Assembly: GCA_023150915.1 (NCBI GenBank)
Contig: JAKLKA010000033.1
Coordinates: 29,043 to 93,042 of the forward strand
Direction: 5' to 3'
Source of the DNA: Polyangiaceae bacterium
GTDB taxonomy: Bacteria; Myxococcota_A; Polyangia; Polyangiales; Polyangiaceae
Length of the DNA stretch: 64,000 nucleotides
The translations under genes were made by a program, and so were the position numbers. Within the stretch, counting starts at the first letter, position 1; the number at the start of each line of letters is the position of its first letter. The notes under the pieces were generated by a model. That model was not told the DNA's origin, ran no database searches, and saw only the letters and a program-made list of their open reading frames with translations. This document shows positions 35,558 to 45,200 of the stretch, in pieces.

Positions 35558-36666
35558 GCGTCACCTCGGGCGAAAGCGCGGCAGCTCGCGATCACGTGCT
35601 CGACGGCCGCGTCCGAGAGGTGCGGGCCGATGGGCAAGCTCAGGTGCGTGCGACTGGCTTCTTCGGTCACCGGAAACGAGCCGGCAGCGAGCCCCAGCTC
35701 GGCGTAGGCCAGACACTGGTGCGCGGGCACCGGATAGTGCACCAGCGTCCCCACGCCCCGCTCGGCCAGAAACCCCTGAAGGCGATCGCGCTCGGGATGA
35801 TCGATCACGAACAGGTGCCAGACCGGCTCGGTGAAGGGCAACCAGCGCGGCAGCGTGAACGCCGAGAGGCCCGCCAGGCCGTCCAGGTAGCGCCCCGCAA
35901 TGGCGCGTCGCCGCGCGTTCCACCCATCGAGATGCCGGAGCTTCACGCGCAGCGCCGCGGCCTGGATCTCGTCGAGGCGCGAGTTCTGTCCCTTGAGCTC
36001 GTGCTGGTACTTCCTGGGGCTTCCGTAGTTGCGCAACAGCCGCACGCGTTCGGCGATGGCCGACGAGCGCGTCGTCACCGCGCCCGCGTCGCCCAGGGCG
36101 CCCAGGTTCTTGGCCGGATAGAAGCTGAAGCACACCGCATCGCCGTGGCCGCCGATGCGGCGTCCACGATGGCGCGCGCCGTGGGCCTGGGCGGCGTCCT
36201 CGACCAGCGCGATGCCGCGCTCGCGGGCCAGCGCGAGCAGCGGCTCCAGATCGCAGGGCTGGCCAAACAGGTGAACCGCCACGATGGCACGCGTCCTGGG
36301 GGTGATGGCCTGACACGCGGCTTCGACGTCGAGCCCCCAGGTTCCCGGCGCTGGCTCGACCGGCACCGGGCGAGCGCCCACCTGCGACACCGCCAGGAAC
36401 GTCGCGATGAAGGTGTTGGCCGGGACGATCACCTCGTCGCCGGGGACGACCCCCACCGCGCGGAGCGCGAGCACCAGCGCATCCAGACCGCTGCCCACGC
36501 CGATGGCGTGGTCGGCTTCCACGTAGTCGGCCAGCTCGCGCTCGAACGCCTCGAGCTCGGGACCGAGCACGTACTGGCCGGCGTCGAGCACGCGCAACAG
36601 CGCGCCCGCCAGCTCGTCGCGAATCGCGGCGTGGGTCGCCGCCAGATCCAGCACCGGAACCTTCAT
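35554..36666 (-). CDS. DegT/DnrJ/EryC1/StrS sugar aminotransferase (FdtB/QdtB-like)
   Basis: MKVPVLDLAATHAAIRDELAGALLRVLDAGQYVLGPELEAFERELADYVEADHAIGVGSGLDALVLALRA...VEDAAQAHGARHRGRRIGGHGDAVCFSFYPAKNLGALGDAGAV. Confidence 0.93.
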   Translation of the reverse strand: MKVPVLDLAATHAAIRDELAGALLRVLDAGQYVLGPELEAFERELADYVEADHAIGVGSGLDALVLALRAVGVVPGDEVIVPANTFIATFLAVSQVGARPVPVEPAPGTWGLDVEAACQAITPRTRAIVAVHLFGQPCDLEPLLALARERGIALVEDAAQAHGARHRGRRIGGHGDAVCFSFYPAKNLGALGDAGAVTTRSSAIAERVRLLRNYGSPRKYQHELKGQNSRLDEIQAAALRVKLRHLDGWNARRRAIAGRYLDGLAGLSAFTLPRWLPFTEPVWHLFVIDHPERDRLQGFLAERGVGTLVHYPVPAHQCLAYAELGLAAGSFPVTEEASRTHLSLPIGPHLSDAAVEHVIASCRAFARGDA

Positions 36667-37073
36667 GCGGCCGTGACCTCCCGGGTGAACGCGGCGTAGT
36701 CACGGATGTAGTCCGCCTCGCGGTACACCTCCGAGGCGGCGACCAGACAGACGGTGCCGGGCAAGAAGGCGAACAGCTCGCGCCAGACCCGCGGAGGTAC
36801 GTACAGGCCGCGGTCCGGGCGATTGAGCTCGAACGTGCGCCGGACCGCTCCGTCGTCGAGCACGATCGACAGCCCGCCGGACAAGGCGATCACCACCTGC
36901 TCGAGCTCGCGGTGCGCGTGGGCGCCGCGGGACGCCGACTCGGGAACCCCGTAGAGCCAGTACAGGCGCCGGATCTCGAACGGCACGTGCGCCTCGGCCT
37001 CGATCAGCGAGAGCGCCCCACGCTCGTCTTCGAGGCGAGGCAACTCGATGATGCGGGCGAGCGCGACGCACAT
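36663..37073 (-). CDS. FdtA/QdtA-like dTDP-keto-sugar isomerase (WxcM-like cupin)
   Basis: IIELPRLEDERGALSLIEAEAHVPFEIRRLYWLYGVPESASRGAHAHRELEQVVIALSGGLSIVLDDG...RGLYVPPRVWRELFAF. Confidence 0.9.
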   Translation of the reverse strand: MCVALARIIELPRLEDERGALSLIEAEAHVPFEIRRLYWLYGVPESASRGAHAHRELEQVVIALSGGLSIVLDDGAVRRTFELNRPDRGLYVPPRVWRELFAFLPGTVCLVAASEVYREADYIRDYAAFTREVTAA

Positions 37074-37082
37074 GCTACCCCC

Positions 37083-38144
37083 TCAGAGCCCCACGGCGCT
37101 CCGATCGCCCAGCACGAAGCGCAAGGCGCGCGGCTTGTGCGCTCGACCGTGAACGACGGCGGCGCGGCCGAGGAGTGAGTCGATGACGCGCTCTTCCAGG
37201 CCGACCAGCTGGGCTTCCGCCAGCAAGATCGAGTTCTCGACCTCGCTGCCTCGCACCACGCAACCGTCGCCGATGGTGGTGAACGGCCCCACGTAGGCGT
37301 CCTCGATCACCGCGCCCTCGCCGATCAGCGCGGGCCCGCGGATCACCGAGTTTCGCACCCGCGCGCCCTTGCCAATCACCACCCGGAACTCGACTCGGCT
37401 CGCGGTGTCGACGTCCCCGGCCTGGCTGGGCTCGAGCCGGTCGAGCACCATGCGGTTCGCGTCGAGCAGATCCTCCGGCCGCCCGGTGTCCTTCCAGTAG
37501 CCACCGACCGTGGCCGCAACGACCCGCCGCCCGCTGTCGATCAAGTGCTGGATGGCGTCGGTGATCTCCAGCTCTCCCCGCGGGGAAGGCCGGATGGCGC
37601 GACAGGCGTCGAAGATCGCCGACTGGAAGACGTAGACCCCGACTATCCCGAGGTTGCTCGGCGGGCGGGCGGGCTTTTCGACCACGGCCCGGACCAGTCC
37701 GCCTTCCACCCGCGCAACGCCGAACTCTTCGGGCCGCTGCACGTGCGCGAGCAAGACCAGCGCGTCGTCGCGCGCCGGATCGAAGCGCCGCACCACGTCG
37801 GAGACCCCGTCGAGCAGGAAGTTGTCCCCCAGGTACATCATGAATGGCTCACGACCGAGCAGCGGCTCGGCGGTGAGCACGGCGTGGGCCAGCCCGCGTG
37901 GCGCGTCTTGCTCGACGTACTCGACGTGCACGCCGAAGCGGGAGCCGTCGCCCACGGCCGACACGATCTCGCTCTTGGTGTGCCCCACCACGATCACGAT
38001 CTGGCGGATGCCGGCATCCCGCAGCGCCTCGATGCCGAAGAACAGCACCGGCCTATTGGCGATGGGGATCAGCTGCTTGGCGCTGGTGTGCGTCAGCGGC
38101 CTGAGCCGCGTCCCGTGCCCGCCAGCAAGGATCAGACCGCGCAT
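37083..38144 (-). CDS. rmlA: Glucose-1-phosphate thymidylyltransferase, long form
   Basis: MRGLILAGGHGTRLRPLTHTSAKQLIPIANRPVLFFGIEALRDAGI...MYLGDNFLLDGV...VEKPARPPSNLGIVGVYVF; C-terminal beta-helix. Confidence 0.92.
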   Translation of the reverse strand: MRGLILAGGHGTRLRPLTHTSAKQLIPIANRPVLFFGIEALRDAGIRQIVIVVGHTKSEIVSAVGDGSRFGVHVEYVEQDAPRGLAHAVLTAEPLLGREPFMMYLGDNFLLDGVSDVVRRFDPARDDALVLLAHVQRPEEFGVARVEGGLVRAVVEKPARPPSNLGIVGVYVFQSAIFDACRAIRPSPRGELEITDAIQHLIDSGRRVVAATVGGYWKDTGRPEDLLDANRMVLDRLEPSQAGDVDTASRVEFRVVIGKGARVRNSVIRGPALIGEGAVIEDAYVGPFTTIGDGCVVRGSEVENSILLAEAQLVGLEERVIDSLLGRAAVVHGRAHKPRALRFVLGDRSAVGL

Positions 38145-39196
38145 GGCGCCGCCGCCTCCAGCCGGCTTCGGTAGGTGTCTTCGAGGTAGCGCCGGTAGCT
38201 GCCGTCGCGGACGCGGCGCGACCAAGCCTCGTGCTCGACGTACCATTGGATGGTCCGCGCGAGCCCGAGCTCGAAGCGATAGCGGGGCGAAAACCCCAGC
38301 TCGGCGCGCGCCCGCCTGGCGTCCATGGCGTAGCGCCGATCATGGCCGGGTCGATCGGCGACGAAGCGGATCAGGCTCTCGGGCTTGCCGAGCTCTGCCA
38401 AGAGCTGGCACACCACCGCGAGGTTCTCGCGCTCCGCGTCGCCCCCGAGGTTGTACACCCTCCCGGCCACGCCGCGTTCGAGCGCGAGCACGATGCCCGT
38501 GCAGTGGTCCTCGACGTGGATCCAGTCCCGAATGTTCCGCCCGTCGCCGTACACGGGCAGAGGCTCGTCGGCCAGCGCCCGGGAGATCATCAGCGGGATG
38601 AGCTTCTCGGGAAACTGGTACGGCCCGTAGTTGTTGGAGCAGCGCGTGACCACCACGTCTTGGCCGAAGGTGCGGTGGTACGAGAGCGCGAGCAGGTCGG
38701 CCGCGGCCTTGCTCGCCGAGTAGGGGCTCGACGGCGCGAGCGGCGAGTCTTCGCTGAATCTTCCGCTCGGACCCAGGGATCCGTACACCTCGTCGGTGGA
38801 TACGATCACCACGCGGGGGCCACCGTGCGCGCGCGCGACGTCCAGCAGTGTTGCCGTGCCATGCACGTTGGTGCGGACGAACGCTGCCGGGCCGGCGATG
38901 CTGCGATCGACGTGGGATTCGGCGGCCAGATGGAGCACGCCGTCAGGCTGGTAGTCCGCGAAGATCCGCCCGAGCCGATCTGCATCACAGACGTCGGCGT
39001 TTTCGAAGCGAAGCCGTGGGTCGTCCAGCACGCCGGCTAGGTTCTCGAGGTTACCGGCGTAGGTCAGCGCATCCACGGTCAGCACGCGCACGCCGGGGCG
39101 ATGCAAAAGCAGCCAGCGCACCAGGTTCGCGCCGACGAACCCCGCCCCGCCAGTGACGACCAGGCGCGCCGGGCGCTGGGCGAGGCGCGCGTTCAT
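38132..39196 (-). CDS. rmlB: dTDP-glucose 4,6-dehydratase
   Basis: VTGGAGFVGANLVRWLL...VLHLAAESHVDRSIAGPAAFVRTNVHGTATLL...STDEVYGSL...YSASKAAADLLALSYHRTFG...TRCSNNYGPYQFPEKLIPLMI. Confidence 0.96.
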   Translation of the reverse strand: MNARLAQRPARLVVTGGAGFVGANLVRWLLLHRPGVRVLTVDALTYAGNLENLAGVLDDPRLRFENADVCDADRLGRIFADYQPDGVLHLAAESHVDRSIAGPAAFVRTNVHGTATLLDVARAHGGPRVVIVSTDEVYGSLGPSGRFSEDSPLAPSSPYSASKAAADLLALSYHRTFGQDVVVTRCSNNYGPYQFPEKLIPLMISRALADEPLPVYGDGRNIRDWIHVEDHCTGIVLALERGVAGRVYNLGGDAERENLAVVCQLLAELGKPESLIRFVADRPGHDRRYAMDARRARAELGFSPRYRFELGLARTIQWYVEHEAWSRRVRDGSYRRYLEDTYRSRLEAAAPCAV

Positions 39197-40566
39197 CCTG
39201 CGCAGGCCTCTGCCAGGGGGGCGGGCGCGCCGGCCGCGGGGCGTGGCCCAACACTGCCGCTCTTGCTAGCGCGATGGGCCTTGGCGATGGTCAGCACGCG
39301 GGCTGCGCGCTCTGCCCAGGTGTGCCGGTCGCGCGTCTTCTCTCGCACACGGCGCGTGACGAGGGTCCGCTCTTCGGGGTTAGCCAGAAAGTGGGCGATG
39401 CGCTCCCGGGCGTGCGCCATGGACGCGGGCTCGAGCGAGAACGGCACGAAGTCTGCCCCCGCATCCAGCTCAGCCGCCAGGAAGCGACTCTCGGAGGTGA
39501 CGAGCAGGGCCCCGTTGAGCAGCGCCCCGAGCGCCCGCTCACCCGCGGCGTGCGCCGCCAGGGTCTGCGCGTTGAGCACGATCTTGCTCCGACAGATCTC
39601 TTCTTGCGACTGCGCGAACGAGACGTTCGGATAGAAACGGAAAGCGCTGTTCGGGAAGAGCTCCCGGAAACCGGAACCGTAGACCGAGATCGGAAGGTCG
39701 GAGAAGGCCCGGAAGATCTGCACCCGGTGCAGGCTCTTCACGTAGCGGATCACGTTGCCCAAGATCACGGGCTCGACGAGCTTGCGATCCTCTTCGGGAA
39801 GCTCGACCCCCAGAGCCCGCAGCACGGCGTCGAAGTGCCCGTGGACCGGCTCGGCCACCCGCGGCGCCCACGATTCAGCCACCAGCTCGGCGACCCGCAC
39901 GGCACCCGGAGAGAGGATGGTGCTCCACCCGCGGCGCACTTCTTCGGGATCATGCACGGTGCCCACGAAGAGCAAGTCGTGGATCCGTTCCGTGTCCTCG
40001 ACCCAAGGGCCGAGGTGGCCCCCGGCGTGGACGAGGTGCGTCCGTTCCGCCGGCACGCCGAGGCGTGCGGCGCTGAGCAGACTCTGCGGATCGCCGAACA
40101 GCGGGACGACGTGGGGTCGTCGCAGGAAGGGGCCCCAGTCCTGGTGGAAGACGGGGTCGTCGACCATGAAGGTGAGCCAGGGGCAGCCCTCCGACTCGAG
40201 CCGCTGCCCGGCGGGACGCGTGTAGTGACACCCCGCGGCGTTGAACGAGAAGATGAAATCCGGCCTGTGGTCGGAGAGCGCGCGATCGATCAATGCCGGC
40301 GACGTCGGGCGCCCCACGTCGATCGAGGCGGCGCGGCAGCCGAGCCGCTCGAGCTCGAACTGCATTTCGTACGAGAACGCGCGCAGATGGTCGAAGTTCG
40401 CCATCGGATGGATGACGAGCACGCTCGGTGAGTCGCTCTCGCTCCCTAAGGCACCCCGCGGATCCATGCAGGCCGCAATGCAACCCGTGGGCCAACCGCG
40501 CGCCGGCTCGGAACCGACCCGGCTGCTGCCACCGAGTGCCAACCGGCTGACGCGCCGGGCGCACAC
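39193..40566 (-). CDS. CgeB-like / glycosyltransferase-family protein (start possibly 40467)
   Basis: PDFIFSFNAAGCHYTRPAGQRLESEGCPWLTFMVDDPVF...VYGSGFRELF...FYPNVSFAQSQEEICRSKIVLNAQTLAAHAAGERALGALLNGALLVTSES. Confidence 0.75.
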   Translation of the reverse strand: MCARRVSRLALGGSSRVGSEPARGWPTGCIAACMDPRGALGSESDSPSVLVIHPMANFDHLRAFSYEMQFELERLGCRAASIDVGRPTSPALIDRALSDHRPDFIFSFNAAGCHYTRPAGQRLESEGCPWLTFMVDDPVFHQDWGPFLRRPHVVPLFGDPQSLLSAARLGVPAERTHLVHAGGHLGPWVEDTERIHDLLFVGTVHDPEEVRRGWSTILSPGAVRVAELVAESWAPRVAEPVHGHFDAVLRALGVELPEEDRKLVEPVILGNVIRYVKSLHRVQIFRAFSDLPISVYGSGFRELFPNSAFRFYPNVSFAQSQEEICRSKIVLNAQTLAAHAAGERALGALLNGALLVTSESRFLAAELDAGADFVPFSLEPASMAHARERIAHFLANPEERTLVTRRVREKTRDRHTWAERAARVLTIAKAHRASKSGSVGPRPAAGAPAPLAEACAG

Positions 40567-40589
40567 GGCGCCAACTTCCCGGCGCTCGG

Positions 40590-41747
40590 TCAGCGCTGCT
40601 TCTTGTCGCGCACGATGCGTTCGAGCACGCGCGCGGCGCGTTCGGCGATGGCGTCGGCGCCGCGGGTGGACTCGAGCGACGAGTGCATCCCCGAAAGCAC
40701 CAGGCAGATCGGCGCCCGCTCGCCGAGGCGGACCGGCACGACGTAGATCTCGGCGGGCCCCAGGGCGCCCGCCAGATCGTGGTGGGCCTCGTCCCCGGGG
40801 ATCGGACCGAGATAGTGGCCTTCGACCAGAGCCAAGCCCGCGACCGTCTCGCCGGCGAGCCGCACCACCACGTCGCCGGGATGCGCGGCGCGGGCTTCGT
40901 AGCCCTTGCCGCGCGCGCCGAGCACCAGCACCCGCTCGGCCAGCGGCAGCGCGACCTCGAGCAGGCGGCTGACCAGCTCTTCGGCACTCTCGGCGCCGTC
41001 GAGGCGCGCCAGATCGGGGTCACGCGGCGGCGCCGACTTCGATCGGCTCAGGGCGATGACCTCGGTGCCCGTCTCGTCGACGCCGAAGGTGTGCGCGCTG
41101 GAGCGCGACCCCACGCCCGGGTGAGTGTCGACCCGCGCACGGCTGGGCGGCGGCATCGAGCGCCGCACCAGCGGGATCGGCGGCCAGCTGGGCTGCTCGC
41201 GGGCGGCTTCGTTGCCGGCGTCATCCGCCGTTCGGCGAAACGCCTGGCGAAACGCCGGCGACGCCTCGCGGCTCACCGCCTGGGTTCCGAAGGCCGGCGT
41301 GCGCGTGCTGCGCACCCCGGCGCGATCGCGCTCGTCGAGCCAGCGATCGATGGCCAACAGCAGCTCGCCCAGGGGCGCGCGCACGATCGACACGGGCGCG
41401 CCCAGCTGGTGCGACAGCTCGCTGCCGACTGCAGGGTCGACGGGATCCACCGCCGCCACCTCGACGGCGCCGCTCGGGCCGCGGCCCACCGGCACGGCCA
41501 GCAGGCGCTCGCACAGCCCGGTCGGAAGCCGTTCTGCCAGCTCGAGCGAGACGGCCACCGACGACAGCACCGGACCGCGCAGACGCGACAGCTCGCGATC
41601 CACCAGATCGGCGGTGTGCGGGCCGCGCGTGACCAGCGCCTGCACGAACGGCACCCCCAGCGTGACCGCATCGGACAGCGCCGCGTAGATCTCGTCGGCC
41701 GGAACCACCCCGGTCTCGAGCAGACGCCGCGCCAGCTCTGCGCTCAT
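40590..41747 (-). CDS. MshEN (GspE N-terminal-like) domain protein with C-terminal GAF-like region
   Basis: LLETGVVPADEIYAALSDAVTLGVPFVQALVTRG...LPTGLCERLLAVPVGR...VAAVDPVDPAVGSELSHQLGAPVSIVRAPLGELLLAIDRWLDE; parallels N-terminus of GspE at 62167-63939. Confidence 0.7.
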   Translation of the reverse strand: MSAELARRLLETGVVPADEIYAALSDAVTLGVPFVQALVTRGPHTADLVDRELSRLRGPVLSSVAVSLELAERLPTGLCERLLAVPVGRGPSGAVEVAAVDPVDPAVGSELSHQLGAPVSIVRAPLGELLLAIDRWLDERDRAGVRSTRTPAFGTQAVSREASPAFRQAFRRTADDAGNEAAREQPSWPPIPLVRRSMPPPSRARVDTHPGVGSRSSAHTFGVDETGTEVIALSRSKSAPPRDPDLARLDGAESAEELVSRLLEVALPLAERVLVLGARGKGYEARAAHPGDVVVRLAGETVAGLALVEGHYLGPIPGDEAHHDLAGALGPAEIYVVPVRLGERAPICLVLSGMHSSLESTRGADAIAERAARVLERIVRDKKQR

Positions 41748-41788
41748 GCCCGGAAGCGAACACCGTCACGCACGGCAGCGCAACAGGC

Positions 41789-42082
41789 TCATTCCTTGAA
41801 CTGAAAGACGACCTCGGTCTGCCGGATGAGGCCCAGCTCGTCGCGGGCCACCCGCTCGACCGCGGCCGGGTCGTCCTTGATGCGCTTCACTTCGGCGCGA
41901 AGCTCGGTGATCTGCTGCCCCAGCCGCGAGATCTCTTCGTCCGCCTTGGTGCGCTCCTGGCGCAGCCCGCTCAGCCGCCCGAGGCCGGTGGGGGACAGAA
42001 TCATCACCGGCACGGCCACCACCGCCACCACCAGGATCGCCAGGGGGAGGGCCCGCTCGAGGAGGACAGCTCGCGAAGACAC
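41789..42082 (-). CDS. FtsB/DivIC-like septum formation initiator
   Basis: LPLAILVVAVVAVPVMILSPTGLGRLSGLRQERTKADEEISRLGQQITELRAEVKRIKDDPAAVERVARDELGLIRQTEVVFQF. Confidence 0.88.
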   Translation of the reverse strand: MSSRAVLLERALPLAILVVAVVAVPVMILSPTGLGRLSGLRQERTKADEEISRLGQQITELRAEVKRIKDDPAAVERVARDELGLIRQTEVVFQFKE

Positions 42083-42269
42083 GACGGATCAGCCTTCTCA
42101 TGCCCGGTGGGGCGGGGTCCAGAAAGCGGCCGAGGCGGGCGCCGCGCTGCGCCATTTTCCTCCGTTTTTCCGCGGTGTTTTTCGGCGGGTGCTTTGGCTA
42201 TCATGCGCCGCCGCCGGCCGGGTCCCCCCACCCCGTTGGGACGACGTGACCGCGGCACATGGGACGGAC

Positions 42270-45200
42270 ATGGAGACGGACATCCTTCGCGCAGAGCTGG
42301 AACGAACCTTCGAGCTGGAAGAGCTCCTGAACCTCAGTCGCAACGTGCTCGGTTTCGACCCCGACGCGGTGGGTGGCGCCGCGGCCAAGGGCTCATTCGC
42401 CAACGCACTGACGCAGCACTGCGTCGAGGCCGACGCCATCGAGGCGCTGTGCGATGCGCTCTTGGCGTCGAAGCCCGACGTGAACACCAAGGTGGCGAGC
42501 ATCCGCATCAGCGGCCTGCCGTTCGACGAAGAGCTCCGGCCCGGCTCGGTGCTGGGCGACTTCACCATCGTGCGCAAGCTGGGCGAGGGCCGCCTGGCCC
42601 TCACCTACCTGGCCAAGGGCGCCGACGGTGAGTACCGCCTTCGCGTCCTGCGTCGCGAGGCCACGCGCGACCGCCGCGGCTTGCACCGCTTCCTGACGGT
42701 CAGCCGGCTGGTCGGCACCATCGACCACGCGGGCCTGCCCCGAAAGCTCAGCGCCGGCCAGGTCGGCGAGCGTTTCGCGGTGGCGCACCAGTACATCGAC
42801 GCGCAGCCGCTCTCGGTGCGCATCGCGCGCACCGGTCCGATGCACATCAACGAGGCGCGCCCGCTGCTCCGGGCGGTGCTCGAGGCGCTGAAGGCCATCC
42901 ACGATCGCCGGCTTTCGCACGGCGACCTTCGCTTGGAAAACCTGCTGGTGCATCGCAATCCCGACGGCAGCCAGCAGCTGGTGTTGGTCGACGCCGGCTC
43001 GGACCGGTTGCGCGCCCGCGCCCGCGTGCAGAGCGCCGGACAGAACGAGCTGTTCTCGACCGTGGGCTCGCCCAAGACGGTGGCGCCCGAGCAGATCCGC
43101 GGCATTCCATCGGACCCGCGCAGTGACGTCTACTCGTTCGGCTGCGTGCTCTACGAGATCTTGTGCGGCAAGCCGGTGTTCGGCGGCGCCACCGCCATCC
43201 ATGCCGCCATCGGGCACCTGACCGAGGCAGCGCCCGTTCCGAGCAGCGTGGCGCCCCGCGGCTGGATCACCAAAGAGATCGACGAGTGGGTCCGCACCAT
43301 GCTCGAGAAGGATCCCGAGAAGCGCCCGAAGAACGCCGGCGCGTTGCTCGAGGCGCTCGAGACCATGGGGCGCTCGGCGGTCGCCAAGAAAGAGTCGAAG
43401 ATCTCCGACGCGGATCTGGACAAGCGCATCGAGGCGCTGGTCGCCGACCCCTCGGACGAAGACGCCGCCGTGGCGCTGGAAGCCGCGGTGGAAGAGGGCG
43501 CCGACGCCGCGCGCATCGGCGAAGCGTTCAGCATGGCCGCGGATGGCATCGAGGTCGGCGACGACAAAGCCCAGCGCGAGACCAAGAAGAGCCTGCTCTT
43601 CCGCGCCGCCCGGCTGTTCGAGTATCAGGCGAAGAACCTGGAAAAGGCCGAGCAGATGTACGTCTGGCTGGTCGACCTGGACCCGGCCGACGACATTGCG
43701 CTGACCGCGCTGGAAGACGTACGCAAGCAGCTCGGCAAGTACGAAGAGCTGATCGAGATGCTGCTCACGCGCACCGAGAAGTCCGAGAGCAGCAGCGAGC
43801 GTTCGCGCGCCTACGCCGAGATCGGGCGCCTGTACGCCAGCGAGCTCGACGACGCCGAGCAGGCCATCGTGGCGTACACCCAGGCCTTCTGCGAAGACCC
43901 GAGCCAGACCAGCTCGGCCGACGAAATCGAGCGCCTGGCCGGCTCGAGCGCCGAGCGCTGGAACGACGTGCTGGCCACCTCGGCCCAGACCGTCACCAGT
44001 GACGTGCCGCAAGAGATCAAGAACCCGCTGCTCACGCGGATGGGGCGCTGGTACACCGACAAGCTGAGCCGTCCGGATCTGGCGCTGCCCTGCTACCAGA
44101 CGGTGATCGCCAGCGATCCCGCCAACGACGCTGCGCTGGACGGCATGACGCAGATCTACCGCAAGGCCCAGCAGTGGCCCGAGCTGGTGATGGTGCTGGC
44201 GCGCCGCGCCGACGGCGCCGTCACCCCGGCCCGCGCCCGCGACCTGCGGGCCGAGGCCGCCGAGATCCTCGAGATGCAGCTCTCGGACACGGGCCGCGCC
44301 CGCGATCTGTACGAGCAGGTGCTGGCGCAAGATCCGGGGCACGAGAAGGCCAGCGAAGCGCTGGCACGCATCTACGAGCGCACCGGCGACTTTGCCGGCT
44401 TCGTCAAGCTGCTGGAGCGGCGGGCCGAGGCGCTGCGGGGTGAAGAGCGACTGAAGGTGTTGTGCCGCATCGCCGACGTCTACGAAGACCACCTGAAAGA
44501 CGAGGCCGAAGCCGTGCGCCGCCTCGACGTCGTGCTCAGCGAGGATCCGAAGAACCTCGACGCGCTGCGCTCCCTCGATCGGCTGTACAGCAAGATGGGG
44601 CTGTTCCAGGACTTGCTCGAGAACCTCCACGGGCAGCTGGCGCTGGCCGCCACGCCCCGGCAGAAGATCACGCTCTGGGAGCGGATCGCCGGCATCCACG
44701 ACGAAGAGTTCCTGAACCACCAGAAGGCCGCCGAGGCCTGGGAACAGGTGCTTGCCATCGACAGCGCCCACGAAGCCGCGCTCTCGGCGCTGGCCCGCCA
44801 CTATCGGGCGCTCGATCGCTGGGAAGACGTCGCCAGCCTGGCCGAGAAGCAACTCAAGGTGGCCACCGAGCCGGATCGCCAGCTCGAGATCTGCCTGGGC
44901 CTGGGCCGCGTGCTGATGGAACAGGTCGGTAACCCCGAGCGCGCCACCAAGGCTTACGAGCGCGCCCTGGCCATCAACCCCGAGCACCCCGGCGCGCTGG
45001 AAGCGCTGGCCCGCATTCGCGAGACGTCGGGCGATGCCGACGCCGCCCTCGCGGCCATCGAGGCGCTGGCCGAAAAGGCCAGCAGCAAAGAGGCCCGCGC
45101 CGAGCAATACGTGCGCGCCGCCAAGCTGCTCGAAGGGCGCGGCGACCGCGACGGGGCCATCGAGCGCTACAAGCTGGCGCTGGACGCGAACCCGAAAGAC

